A DNA stretch of 9,008 bases from Planctomycetales bacterium (GCA_005239795.1 SBBH01000149.1:1-9008); one strand, 5' to 3'; shown: positions 1 through 5,962, counted from the stretch's first letter. The notes: a model not told the origin generated them from the letters alone. A program made the numbers and translations.

Positions 1-1
1 A

Positions 2-34
2 GGCTGGAAGGTTTCTCCTATTATGGAACCAGCC
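2..34 (+). other. small bulged hairpin at window start
   Basis: GGCT (2-5) pairs with AGCC (31-34), and GGTTTC (10-15) pairs with GGAACC (25-30) with one G-T pair, leaving a GGAA bulge (6-9) and a nine-base loop. No T-tract follows, so it does not look like an intrinsic terminator. It may belong to the tail of whatever lies to the left, which is not visible. The rest of 35-106 shows no gene I can support. Confidence 0.3.
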
Positions 35-106
35 GGTATAGAATCACGCCACTTTGGCATGAGCAGGGATCTGTGCACAAACTGGGGAAACTCGCGCTCG
101 GAGGTC

Positions 107-134
107 TTGACAATGCTCCCGAAGCCCATAGACT
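107..134 (+). promoter_or_regulatory. sigma70-type promoter for rplS
   Basis: A perfect -35 hexamer TTGACA (107-112) is followed after 16 bases by TAGACT (129-134), a 4/6 match to the -10 consensus. The predicted start near 141 would give a leader of about 47 bases ending in the strong Shine-Dalgarno of rplS. Position and orientation fit a promoter driving rplS-yraN. The -10 is imperfect, so this is a prediction. Confidence 0.5.
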
Positions 135-188
135 GTGGGGCTCGCGCTTTTTATCGCTCATCCCCGGCGTGTTCAGGAGGAGGTTGCA

Positions 189-710
189 ATGGACCGGATG
201 CGACAGATCGAACAGCGTTGGCTCAAACCCCATGTCCCCCCCCTGCGCGTCGGAAGTACCGTTGACGTCCACGTGCGCATTGTCGAGGAAGTGATCGAGG
301 CAGAGGCGGCGGGGGCCAAGAAGCAGGCAGGCAAAGGAAAGAAATCAGCCGAAAAGCGCGAGCGGATCCAGATCTTCTCAGGGGTCGTCATCGCCGACAA
401 GCACGAGTCGGTCCGGCGCACCGTCACCGTCCGGAGGATTGTGCAGGGGGAGGGGGTTGAGAGGATCTTTCCCGTCCACTCCCCCGTCATTGCCAAGATC
501 GACGTCAAAAAGCAAGGGGAAGTCCGCCGTGCCAAACTCTATTACCTGCGCGATCTGGCGGGCCGCAAGGCGCGCCTCACGGAAAAGCGCTCGGCTAAGG
601 AATTCCAAGATCTTGTCGCGGTCGCGCCATCAGCCCCTCCCGCAGGCGCTTCCCCGGTGAATCCTCACCCGGCCGTCTCCTCCTCTTCGGCAGCCGGCTC
701 CCCGGCGTGA
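189..710 (+). CDS. rplS: 50S ribosomal protein L19
   Basis: Ribosomal protein L19 of the large subunit, located at the 30S-50S interface. The ATG at 189 is chosen over an upstream in-frame GTG (135) because the purine-rich AGGAGGAGG (175-183) lies at the right distance. The product is 173 residues against roughly 115 in most bacteria. The family core is clear: RERIQIFSGVVIA (57-69), TVRRIVQGEGVERIFPVHSP (80-99) and VRRAKLYYLRDL (112-123). Two things are unusual: an Ala/Lys/Glu-rich insertion at about residues 34-55, between the first strand (VHVRIVEE) and RERIQIF, and a low-complexity Ala/Pro/Ser tail from about 144. The stop overlaps the yraN start by four bases. In many bacteria rplS follows trmD and precedes rnhB; no rnhB is present here, and the upstream neighbour lies outside the window or does not exist. 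Confidence 0.95.
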   Translation: MDRMRQIEQRWLKPHVPPLRVGSTVDVHVRIVEEVIEAEAAGAKKQAGKGKKSAEKRERIQIFSGVVIADKHESVRRTVTVRRIVQGEGVERIFPVHSPVIAKIDVKKQGEVRRAKLYYLRDLAGRKARLTEKRSAKEFQDLVAVAPSAPPAGASPVNPHPAVSSSSAAGSPA

Positions 711-1066
711 AGAGCACCGCACGCGGACGCCTCTCCGAAGACCTGGCCGAGCGACTCCTCGCCGCCGCGGGATACCGGCTGATCGCCCGCAACGTCAGAA
801 CCGCCCCTGGAGAGATCGACATCCTCGCCGCCGACGGCGACACCCTCTGCTTCGTAGAGGTGAAATCCAGAACGGGGGAAGCGTTCGGCCCTCCTGAGGA
901 GGCGGTCACCTCTCAAAAGCGCACGCGAATCCGCCGCGCGGCAGCCGCCTATCTCGCCGTGCATGCGGGGGCCGCTCCCTCCTACCGCTTTGACGTCATC
1001 GCGATCGATCTGGCCCCCGATGGCAGTTATCTCCAGCATCGCCTCTATAAGGACGCCTTCACATAA
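707..1066 (+). CDS. yraN: YraN / UPF0102 family nuclease-like protein
   Basis: A 119-residue member of the UPF0102 (YraN) family, which has a restriction-endonuclease-like (PD-(D/E)XK) fold and whose physiological role is not well established. It starts with GTG at 707 inside the rplS stop (GTGA overlap); no Shine-Dalgarno is visible, which suggests translational coupling. Family signatures are all present: an N-terminal helix (GRLSEDLAERLLAAAGY), the catalytic-type GEID (35-38), FVEVKSR (49-55) carrying the E-x-K dyad, K71 in the following basic segment, and RFDVIAID near the C-terminus (94-101). Length is normal for the family. Adjacency to rplS is commonly conserved, usually with rnhB in between. 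Identification is confident; function is not. Confidence 0.93.
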   Translation: MKSTARGRLSEDLAERLLAAAGYRLIARNVRTAPGEIDILAADGDTLCFVEVKSRTGEAFGPPEEAVTSQKRTRIRRAAAAYLAVHAGAAPSYRFDVIAIDLAPDGSYLQHRLYKDAFT

Positions 1067-1071
1067 CCCCC

Positions 1072-1101
1072 TTGACAGCGCCCCCGGCGCACCCGGACGA
1101 T
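1072..1101 (+). promoter_or_regulatory. candidate promoter for the 1108-3736 cluster
   Basis: A perfect -35 TTGACA (1072-1077) lies six bases after the yraN stop. With an 18-base spacer the -10 position holds GACGAT (1096-1101), a weak match that keeps the important A at -11 and T at -7. With this register the transcription start falls exactly on the ATG at 1108, giving a leaderless mRNA, the same geometry as at 4926 and 5324. The weak -10 limits confidence. Confidence 0.3.
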
Positions 1102-1107
1102 CCCGGT

Positions 1108-1500
1108 ATGGTCCCGTCCAAAGCCCGATCCAAACCGAGGAAAAAGCGAGCCCCCTCCTCTTCCCGAAGCGCCGTCTCTGACGTGACTTTCCGCGATGTC
1201 GCCCGCGCGACGGGGCGCCCCGTCGCGCTCGTGCGCCCAATCCTGCGCGAGGACCCGAAATTCCTGACGGACAAAGCCACCAAAGATCTCGTTTTCCAGA
1301 CGGCTCGCGCCCTAGGCTACGATTTCCAGAAGCTCAGACTCGGAAAGCGCCTCGACCTGCGCCAAAATGCCATCGCGGAGATCCTCCGCAAGATCGAGGA
1401 GAAGCCGTCCTGGGACCGCGTCGCGATCATCGCCTATTTAAAAAATGCCGCCGACCTCTCAAGACGCGTCCAGAGGCGGATGTTCGGCGCGGACGCGTAA
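1108..1500 (+). CDS. stand-alone LacI-type HTH DNA-binding protein
   Basis: A 130-residue protein whose residues 26-72 read as a LacI-family DNA-binding domain: VTFRDVARATGRPVALV supplies helix 1 and the recognition helix region, followed by the spacer, and TARALGYDF matches the third helix (family consensus AAEELGYRPN). After this there is only a basic, helical C-terminus (about 73-130). The periplasmic-binding-protein-like effector domain, about 270 residues in LacI proteins, is absent. The N-terminus (1-20) is Lys/Arg-rich. ATG 1108 is preferred over TTG 1072 because that TTG sits in a perfect -35 hexamer. The stop overlaps the next start (TAATG). The SRVL segment of LacI proteins reads RPIL here, so DNA contacts may differ. 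It could act as a transcription factor of its own cluster or as a nucleoid-type protein; the fold call is moderately sure. Confidence 0.6.
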   Translation: MVPSKARSKPRKKRAPSSSRSAVSDVTFRDVARATGRPVALVRPILREDPKFLTDKATKDLVFQTARALGYDFQKLRLGKRLDLRQNAIAEILRKIEEKPSWDRVAIIAYLKNAADLSRRVQRRMFGADA

Positions 1501-1814
1501 TGGATGCGGCCACCGTCGTTTCCTACGAGGATCTGGTTGCCGATTACGAGAAGAACCTCCAGACCCAGCTCCGTGGATTCAAGCAGGCCCATGAATTTTT
1601 AGACCTGTGGGTCCACGATGAGGATCCCGCCAAGAGCATCCTCTCGATCGTCGAGGCGGCCGAGTCCGGAGGTCTTTCCGAGATCGGCATCCTGATCGGC
1701 TCTGAAACCCTTTCCAAAGTCGACACGCAAAAACTTCTGGCGCTCGTGGGGAAGGTCGGCACGGCGCGCCTGGCGCCCCAGGCACGCGGAACCCTCCTCA
1801 CCGTCGCGCTTTAG
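1500..1814 (+). CDS. hypothetical protein, 104 residues
   Basis: I do not recognise this family. The product is a soluble, acidic, probably mostly helical protein with no cysteine, signal peptide or membrane segment. Residues 8-38 (SYEDLVADYEKNLQTQLRGF onward to LDLWV) form a likely amphipathic helix or helices; residues 45-84 are Ser/Glu/Leu-rich (SILSIVEAAES, then SETLSKVDTQKLLALVGKV); the C-terminus is short and hydrophobic (GTLLTVAL). It starts with ATG overlapping the previous stop by one base and ends 11 bases before the next gene, so it is almost certainly translated as part of the cluster. The tight coupling to the LacI-HTH gene suggests the two products work together, perhaps as a complex. 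That is inference from spacing only. Confidence 0.7.
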   Translation: MDAATVVSYEDLVADYEKNLQTQLRGFKQAHEFLDLWVHDEDPAKSILSIVEAAESGGLSEIGILIGSETLSKVDTQKLLALVGKVGTARLAPQARGTLLTVAL

Positions 1815-1825
1815 AGCCTATCCCC

Positions 1826-2596
1826 ATGCCCTCCCCTACCGACCCTCGTGAGATCGGCGAGGCGTATCGCGAGCGGCTGGCGCGCTTCATGAATCCGGCA
1901 GATCCGACACCAGCCCCTTCAAGCTCGGGCCTCGAGATCTCCGCGCAAAGCGAAGGAATCGTTCTGACGGCGCGCATCGACGCAGGCGAACACCGTCTCA
2001 CGGAACTTCGCTCCAGGGGAGGAACCCCCTCGCAACGGGCGCTCCTGGCGGCCCTGAGGCACGTGAGCATCGGAAGCACGATCCAGGACGCGAGCGAACA
2101 TGCTGTGATCCGCCTCGAAAATCTCTTACGCGATCCAGCGCACACCCGCCCTGTGAAGGGAATCCTCCAGCCGGAGAATGCCGACCCAGCTTTCCGGCTG
2201 CCACTGGCTCTCCTGCGCGGGATCTATCGCGCCTATCTTTTAAAAACCGGCTACACACCCGTCCCCAACTACGAGGACGCGCTCCCCTGTGCCTCCTGGT
2301 CGGCGGCAACCCACGCGGAACGCCTCCAGCGGATTCTCGCCGCCATCCCCGAAATCTGTCCGCAAACCGGCCTGCGGAAAGCCGATATTGAGATTAAGGG
2401 GATCGATCTTGAGACCAAGGTGACGGTGGCGCTGCCGGCGGGGATCGACCCGGCCATCCAGCAAATGTACCTCACGAGGCTTGAAACTGAGGTAAAATCC
2501 AAGGTCGAGCCGCGTTTGGAGCTGTACCTGGAGGACGTCCGGGACCGCAACACCAAGCGCCATGCCCAGCTGCCGGGGCGGCAGGAAGGCGTCTAA
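1826..2596 (+). CDS. NifU-like protein lacking cluster-ligand cysteines
   Basis: A 256-residue protein with the outline of NifU but not its chemistry. The N-terminus YRERLARFMNP (14-24) matches the IscU/NifU opening (Y-x-E-K-V-x-x-x-F-x-N-P); residues 41-100 continue in register, with GGTPSQRALLAALRHVSIGS (65-84) and TIQDASEHAV where IscU has GCGSAIASSS and GKTLDEAL. The three IscU cysteines are replaced or absent. Near the C-terminus, KVTVALPAG (198-206) and IQQMYLTRLETEVKSKVEP (211-229) resemble an Nfu domain, but the CxxC site reads GIDPAI. Only C155 and C178, in the middle segment, remain. It is unlikely to hold an Fe-S cluster in the NifU manner; a degenerate scaffold that binds a partner protein is more plausible. 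It lies 11 bases after the previous gene and 15 before the radical SAM gene. The homology rests on motif reading by eye. Confidence 0.55.
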   Translation: MPSPTDPREIGEAYRERLARFMNPADPTPAPSSSGLEISAQSEGIVLTARIDAGEHRLTELRSRGGTPSQRALLAALRHVSIGSTIQDASEHAVIRLENLLRDPAHTRPVKGILQPENADPAFRLPLALLRGIYRAYLLKTGYTPVPNYEDALPCASWSAATHAERLQRILAAIPEICPQTGLRKADIEIKGIDLETKVTVALPAGIDPAIQQMYLTRLETEVKSKVEPRLELYLEDVRDRNTKRHAQLPGRQEGV

Positions 2597-2611
2597 CGTC
2601 GAGGGCACGCC

Positions 2612-3736
2612 ATGTCGAGCGCAATGGAAGAGCACACGGAACTGATCCTGGATGGCACCAAGATGGCTTGGCACTTGGACCGCATCCGGGCCTGGGAGCG
2701 GGGCGAACGGATTGCCCCGATCACGATCGACATGGCGCTGACGCGCGCCTGCAACTACGCCTGCCAGTACTGCTACGCAATGCTCCAGGAGAACGACCGC
2801 CGGACGATCACCCAGAAGGTGATCTATGATTTCCTGGACGACTGCGCTCAGATCGGCGTCAAGGGGATCAGCCTGGTCTCCGACGGCGAAAGCACAATCT
2901 CCCCGGTTTTCATTGACACAGTGGCCCGGGGGTCGCGGCTGGGGATCTCGATGGCCTCCGGCACGAACGGCTACGTCTTAAACGAACGCAAGATCGAGGA
3001 GGTTCTGCCCCACCTCACCTACATCCGGATCAACATCACGGCGGGCGAACCGGGCCGCTACGCCGAGATCATGGGGGTCAAGGAGGAGTGGTTCCACAAG
3101 GTCTGCGAGAACATCCGCACGATGGTCCGGATCAAGCGGCGCGACAACCTCCCCGTCACCATCGGCATGCAGATGGTCCTCATGCCGCAGTATGAAGACC
3201 AGATCCTCCCCCTGGCGCGTCTAGGCAGGGAGCTGCGCCCCGACTATCTCATCATCAAGCACTGCAGCGACAACGAAGAGGGGGCCTTGGGCGTCGACTA
3301 CGCCGGATACGCCCGCCTCTACGACACGCTGAAGGTGGCCGAATCCCTCTCCGACGAGAAGTATCTCGTCAAGGTCAAATGGTCGAAAATCGAGGCGCAA
3401 GGGAAACGGAGCTACCAGCGCTGCTACGGCCCCCCCTTCCTCATCCAGTTGTCGGGATCGGGCCTGGTGGCCCCCTGCGGCATGCTCTTCAACGAGAAAT
3501 ACAAGAAGTTCCATATCGGGAACATCTGTGAAACGCGCTTCACGGAGATCTGGGACTCGGAGCGCTACTGGGATGTCATGAACTACCTGGCCTCGTCGCA
3601 GTTTAATGCGCAGAAGATGTGCGGCACCCTGTGCCTCCAGCACAAGGTGAACGAGTTCCTGGATGATTACAAGAAGGGGGCTTTCGAGCTCAAGGAGCCC
3701 CTAGGGGCGCCGCCTCAACACCTGAATTTCGTGTAG
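2612..3736 (+). CDS. radical SAM enzyme with partial SPASM C-terminus
   Basis: A 374-residue radical SAM protein. CNYACQYCY (47-55) is the CxxxCxxC motif for the catalytic [4Fe-4S] cluster that cleaves S-adenosylmethionine. SDGES (90-94) takes the place of the usual GGE SAM-binding motif, and GTNG (117-120) follows at the expected strand. In the C-terminal region, C271-x12-G284-x4-C289 matches the first half of a SPASM motif, and C337-x3-C341 matches its end; the intervening CX2CX5C is missing, so probably one auxiliary cluster rather than two. SPASM relatives modify peptides, aminoglycosides or sugars; the substrate here is unknown. The ATG at 2612 has a weak GAGG (2601-2604) upstream; ATG 2624 is an alternative. 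It is the last gene of the cluster, 15 bases after the NifU-like gene. Enzyme class is certain, substrate is not. Confidence 0.92.
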   Translation: MSSAMEEHTELILDGTKMAWHLDRIRAWERGERIAPITIDMALTRACNYACQYCYAMLQENDRRTITQKVIYDFLDDCAQIGVKGISLVSDGESTISPVFIDTVARGSRLGISMASGTNGYVLNERKIEEVLPHLTYIRINITAGEPGRYAEIMGVKEEWFHKVCENIRTMVRIKRRDNLPVTIGMQMVLMPQYEDQILPLARLGRELRPDYLIIKHCSDNEEGALGVDYAGYARLYDTLKVAESLSDEKYLVKVKWSKIEAQGKRSYQRCYGPPFLIQLSGSGLVAPCGMLFNEKYKKFHIGNICETRFTEIWDSERYWDVMNYLASSQFNAQKMCGTLCLQHKVNEFLDDYKKGAFELKEPLGAPPQHLNFV

Positions 3737-3846
3737 GAGGCTTCAGAGGACAGCTCTTCGCTGGAAAGACGGTTCCGGGAGTGGCGATCGCACGATGAGT
3801 ATCGAAGGTTCTTGTTGCCTGTAACGATTTATTTCCGCACAGCCTC

Positions 3847-4926
3847 TTACGAAAGCTTCAGGACCGTCTCGACGCGGCGCAATCCCTCGACGAGCTCCGG
3901 TTGCGGCATCCCGAAGCCGATCCGGACCCCTCCTTTGGCGCGGAAGAACCGCCCCGGCGTCACCCAGGTGTCTTGCTCCCGGATGAGGCGCTCGACCAGG
4001 GCGTCGTCGTCGATGCCGGAGGGGAGCCGGACGAATCCCACGAACCCGCCATCGGGAGGGGTCCACCGCAGGGCGGGGCGGCTCTCGACCCAGCGCGCCA
4101 GAACCGGGAAGTTCTCCTCGTAGCGCCGCCGCGCGCGCTCGTAGAGCGCCTCCAGACGTTCAAGCGCCAGGATCGTCATGGCGACCGCGGCGATCGAGTG
4201 ACGCACCCCGACATACTGGAGGACATGCCCCATCGGCTCGATGAGCTCCCGCGGTCCCACCGCCCAGCCGCACCGGAGGTTCCCCAGACCGTAGACCTTC
4301 GTAAGACTGGCCGTCGAGATGCCATTCGGAATCGTCCGGACGCACGGCTGGGGCGTCCCGCCGAACAGGCTGTCGAGATAGACCTCGTCGCAGAGGACCG
4401 AGGCTCCGGTGGAGGCCGCGATCCGGCCGAGCTCCCGCATCGTCTCGGGGGGGATGTGGCGCCCCGTTGGGTTGTGGAGGTTGCTTGTAACGATGCACTT
4501 GACGCGGGGGTTGGTGGCCTGGCGGAACTGTTCGGGGTCCACCGACCCGTCGGGCGCGCGCGGAACGAAGCGGATTTCAGCCCCCATCGCCTCGAAGTTG
4601 CGCCAGAGCGGCTCATAGGTCGGCTCCTCGATCAGGACCCAGTCGCCGGCCCGCACGAGGGCCGCCGCGGCCAGGAAGTTGGCGCCGCTTGAGCCCAGCG
4701 TCAGAAGGACCTGGTTGGCGGGGACCCGGTAGCGCTTCGCGATCATCTCGGTCAAGGTCCCATACCCCTTGGGGAGGGTCTCCCCCGCGGCCACGAGACT
4801 TGGGTCCCATGGCAGTTCATTCAGGGGAAAACGCTGCATGGAGGAAAGCGCAAGGTTACAGGCCGGGGTGGGGCGGGCGGTGTTCGCCGACCCCCACGCC
4901 AGATGCTCGATCGGGTTGAAACGCAC
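3847..4926 (-). CDS. class I/II PLP-dependent aminotransferase
   Basis: A 359-residue fold-type I aminotransferase. Cofactor and substrate residues are visible: LGSSGAN (78-84) for phosphate contacts, Y104, N152 in HNPTG, D180 and Y183 in CDEVY, the Schiff-base lysine K210 in SLTKVYGLGNLR, R218, and R335 in GGVRIGFG as the likely substrate-carboxylate arginine. The family includes aspartate-, alanine- and MalY/PatB-like enzymes; the amino donor cannot be told from motifs. An open frame extends upstream to 5178, but its first 84 residues are Gly/Pro-rich and unlike the family. The GTG at 4926 places the start at the usual N-terminus and sits exactly at the transcription start predicted from the TATAAT box. 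It is convergent with the radical SAM gene and divergent from the zinc-ribbon gene. Confidence 0.93.
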   Translation of the reverse strand: MRFNPIEHLAWGSANTARPTPACNLALSSMQRFPLNELPWDPSLVAAGETLPKGYGTLTEMIAKRYRVPANQVLLTLGSSGANFLAAAALVRAGDWVLIEEPTYEPLWRNFEAMGAEIRFVPRAPDGSVDPEQFRQATNPRVKCIVTSNLHNPTGRHIPPETMRELGRIAASTGASVLCDEVYLDSLFGGTPQPCVRTIPNGISTASLTKVYGLGNLRCGWAVGPRELIEPMGHVLQYVGVRHSIAAVAMTILALERLEALYERARRRYEENFPVLARWVESRPALRWTPPDGGFVGFVRLPSGIDDDALVERLIREQDTWVTPGRFFRAKGGVRIGFGMPQPELVEGLRRVETVLKLS

Positions 4927-4932
4927 AGGGGC

Positions 4933-4938
4933 ATTATA
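4933..4938 (-). promoter_or_regulatory. consensus -10 box, predicted leaderless start
   Basis: On the minus strand a perfect TATAAT occupies 4938 down to 4933. Counting -7 at 4933 puts +1 at 4926, the first base of the GTG start of the aminotransferase gene. No Shine-Dalgarno could fit. A -35-like TTGAGA (4964-4959) sits 20 bases upstream, a longer spacer than usual. Confidence 0.5.
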
Positions 4939-4986
4939 GCGGGACCCACCCGGATTTTTCTCAAGGGGCCCTCCCCAATGTCCGAT

Positions 4987-5041
4987 AGGGGGAGCGATCC
5001 CTCTCCTCCCGTCTCGCTGTCCCCCGGGGTCTTCTGGGGAC
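4987..5041 (+). other. two hairpins in leader of zinc-ribbon gene
   Basis: A seven-pair stem with one G-T pair, AGGGGGA (4987-4993) with TCCCTCT (4998-5004), is capped by the GNRA-type tetraloop GCGA (4994-4997). A second perfect inverted repeat, GTCCCC (5019-5024) with GGGGAC (5036-5041), has an 11-base loop. The second hairpin ends four bases before the Shine-Dalgarno AAGGAGG (5045-5051). These may fold in the transcript and influence translation of the zinc-ribbon gene; no known riboswitch class is recognised. Confidence 0.35.
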
Positions 5042-5055
5042 GCCAAGGAGGACCC

Positions 5056-5292
5056 ATGGACGTCCGGAATTCCAATCTCGTGCGCAAACGCCTGCCGTGT
5101 CTGCGGTGCTCCCGCCTTTTCTGGACCGACCGATGCCATCGGATCTGCGCTCGGTGCCATCGCCTGCGCCGGACGCACGGCTTGTGGGATCTTCTGGCCG
5201 ATCTGTACGGGATCGGCAAGGAAGAAAAAGAGCCGGGTTCGAGGCTCTCAGACGCCGACGCCAAGCCCCGGATCAGGCGCCGTCGGGAGTGA
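5056..5292 (+). CDS. small zinc-ribbon protein
   Basis: A 78-residue basic protein with a C4-type zinc ribbon: C15-x2-C18 (CLRC) and C31-x2-C34 (CARC), with C27 and H28 between them; spacing and the aromatic FW after the first pair resemble small bacterial proteins of the CLxCGRxFxS...RxCxxC type. Their function is generally unknown. The tail is charged (EEKEP near 56-60, then PRIRRRRE). ATG 5056 is chosen for AAGGAGG (5045-5051) and because the zinc ribbon starts soon after; the frame is open further upstream but without family sequence. The trmB promoter overlaps the last bases of this gene. It could bind nucleic acid or a protein; that is not shown. Confidence 0.72.
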   Translation: MDVRNSNLVRKRLPCLRCSRLFWTDRCHRICARCHRLRRTHGLWDLLADLYGIGKEEKEPGSRLSDADAKPRIRRRRE

Positions 5293-5310
5293 TGAGAAGA
5301 GGCGTTCTCT

Positions 5311-5316
5311 TATACT
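5311..5316 (+). promoter_or_regulatory. -10 box for trmB, near-leaderless
   Basis: TATACT (5311-5316) matches the -10 consensus at five of six positions. With -7 at 5316 the predicted transcription start is 5323-5324, and the trmB GTG begins at 5324. No Shine-Dalgarno is visible. No good -35 hexamer is seen 16-18 bases upstream. Confidence 0.45.
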
Positions 5317-5323
5317 GGCGGGC

Positions 5324-5947
5324 GTGACGCACGCCGCGCCGTCAGAAGAGCCTCAACTTCTCGTCTCGTGTGCCGAGGGGCCGCCGGACTGGCGCGCCCT
5401 GTTCGGCCATGACAATCCCCTCGCGGTCGAAGTCGGCGTGGGGAAGGGGGTTTTCCTGGCGCGCCTTGCCAAAACCTCCCCGGGGGTGAACGTCGTCGGG
5501 ATCGAGATCCGCGCCAAGCGAATCGAAAAGATCGTCAAGCGGATCCGCGCCGAAAAGCTTGCCAATGTCCGGATCCTTCAGGGAGACGCCCGCGCGATTT
5601 TCGAGCGCGCTTTCGCCAACGACTCCGTCGCGGCTGTGTACCTCAATTTTCCCGATCCCTGGCCCAAGCGCCGCCACGCGAAGCGCCGCATCTTCCGGGG
5701 GGAGTTTCCCGCCTGTGTCCACCGGGTCCTCATCCCCGGCGGCCGCTGGTACGCCTGCACCGACGTCCTCGCCTATACCCGGGAGATGATCGGGAGCGTC
5801 GACGCGTTGGGGATTTTTGTGAACGAAGGAGATGCTACGGGGTTTTCAGAGCGCCCCGCCGGATATCCCGCGTCGATCCACGAGGAAAAATTCCGCGCCT
5901 GGGGGAGGCGGATCCACTACATGCGGTGGAAGAAGCGAGACAGGTGA
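5324..5947 (+). CDS. trmB: tRNA (guanine-N7-)-methyltransferase TrmB
   Basis: A 207-residue TrmB, which methylates N7 of G46 in the variable loop of many tRNAs using S-adenosylmethionine. The SAM-binding glycine motif is EVGVGKGVFL (36-45), the acidic residue ending strand 2 is in GIEIR (59-63), and the family signature NFPDPWPKRRHAKRR (108-122) carries the catalytic-region Asp and the tRNA-binding basic cluster. The C-terminal TGFSERPAGYPASIHEEKFR (172-191) matches the family's conserved tail where substrate tRNA is gripped. Length is normal. The start is GTG 5324, following directly from the TATACT box; ATG alternatives would cut into the fold. The gene ends 15 bases from the convergent propeller gene. 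Confidence 0.97.
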   Translation: MTHAAPSEEPQLLVSCAEGPPDWRALFGHDNPLAVEVGVGKGVFLARLAKTSPGVNVVGIEIRAKRIEKIVKRIRAEKLANVRILQGDARAIFERAFANDSVAAVYLNFPDPWPKRRHAKRRIFRGEFPACVHRVLIPGGRWYACTDVLAYTREMIGSVDALGIFVNEGDATGFSERPAGYPASIHEEKFRAWGRRIHYMRWKKRDR

Positions 5948-5962
5948 CTTTCCTTCTGCGCG

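Noticed and set aside
135..188. N-terminal extension of L19 from GTG 135.
   Set aside because: The 18 extra residues do not resemble L19, and the strong AGGAGG site points to ATG 189.
1..294. Frame open from the window's first base through 294 on the + strand.
   Set aside because: It overlaps over 100 bases of the confident rplS gene, ends in low-quality sequence, and I recognise no C-terminal part of TrmD, RimM or another usual neighbour.
665..1240. 191-residue minus-strand frame across yraN and the HTH gene.
   Set aside because: Arg/Gly-rich shadow of yraN; no start signal or recognisable family.
3737..3846. Possible bidirectional terminator between the convergent radical SAM and aminotransferase genes.
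   Set aside because: Only a four-pair stem (CAGC/GCTG) is seen, with no T-run on either strand.
3901..4692. 263-residue plus-strand frame inside the aminotransferase.
   Set aside because: Antisense shadow with Arg/Asp/Pro-rich composition; the minus strand carries all aminotransferase motifs.
4927..5178. 84-residue N-terminal extension of the aminotransferase frame.
   Set aside because: Overlaps the zinc-ribbon gene, is Gly/Pro-rich and unlike the family; GTG 4926 fits both family length and promoter.
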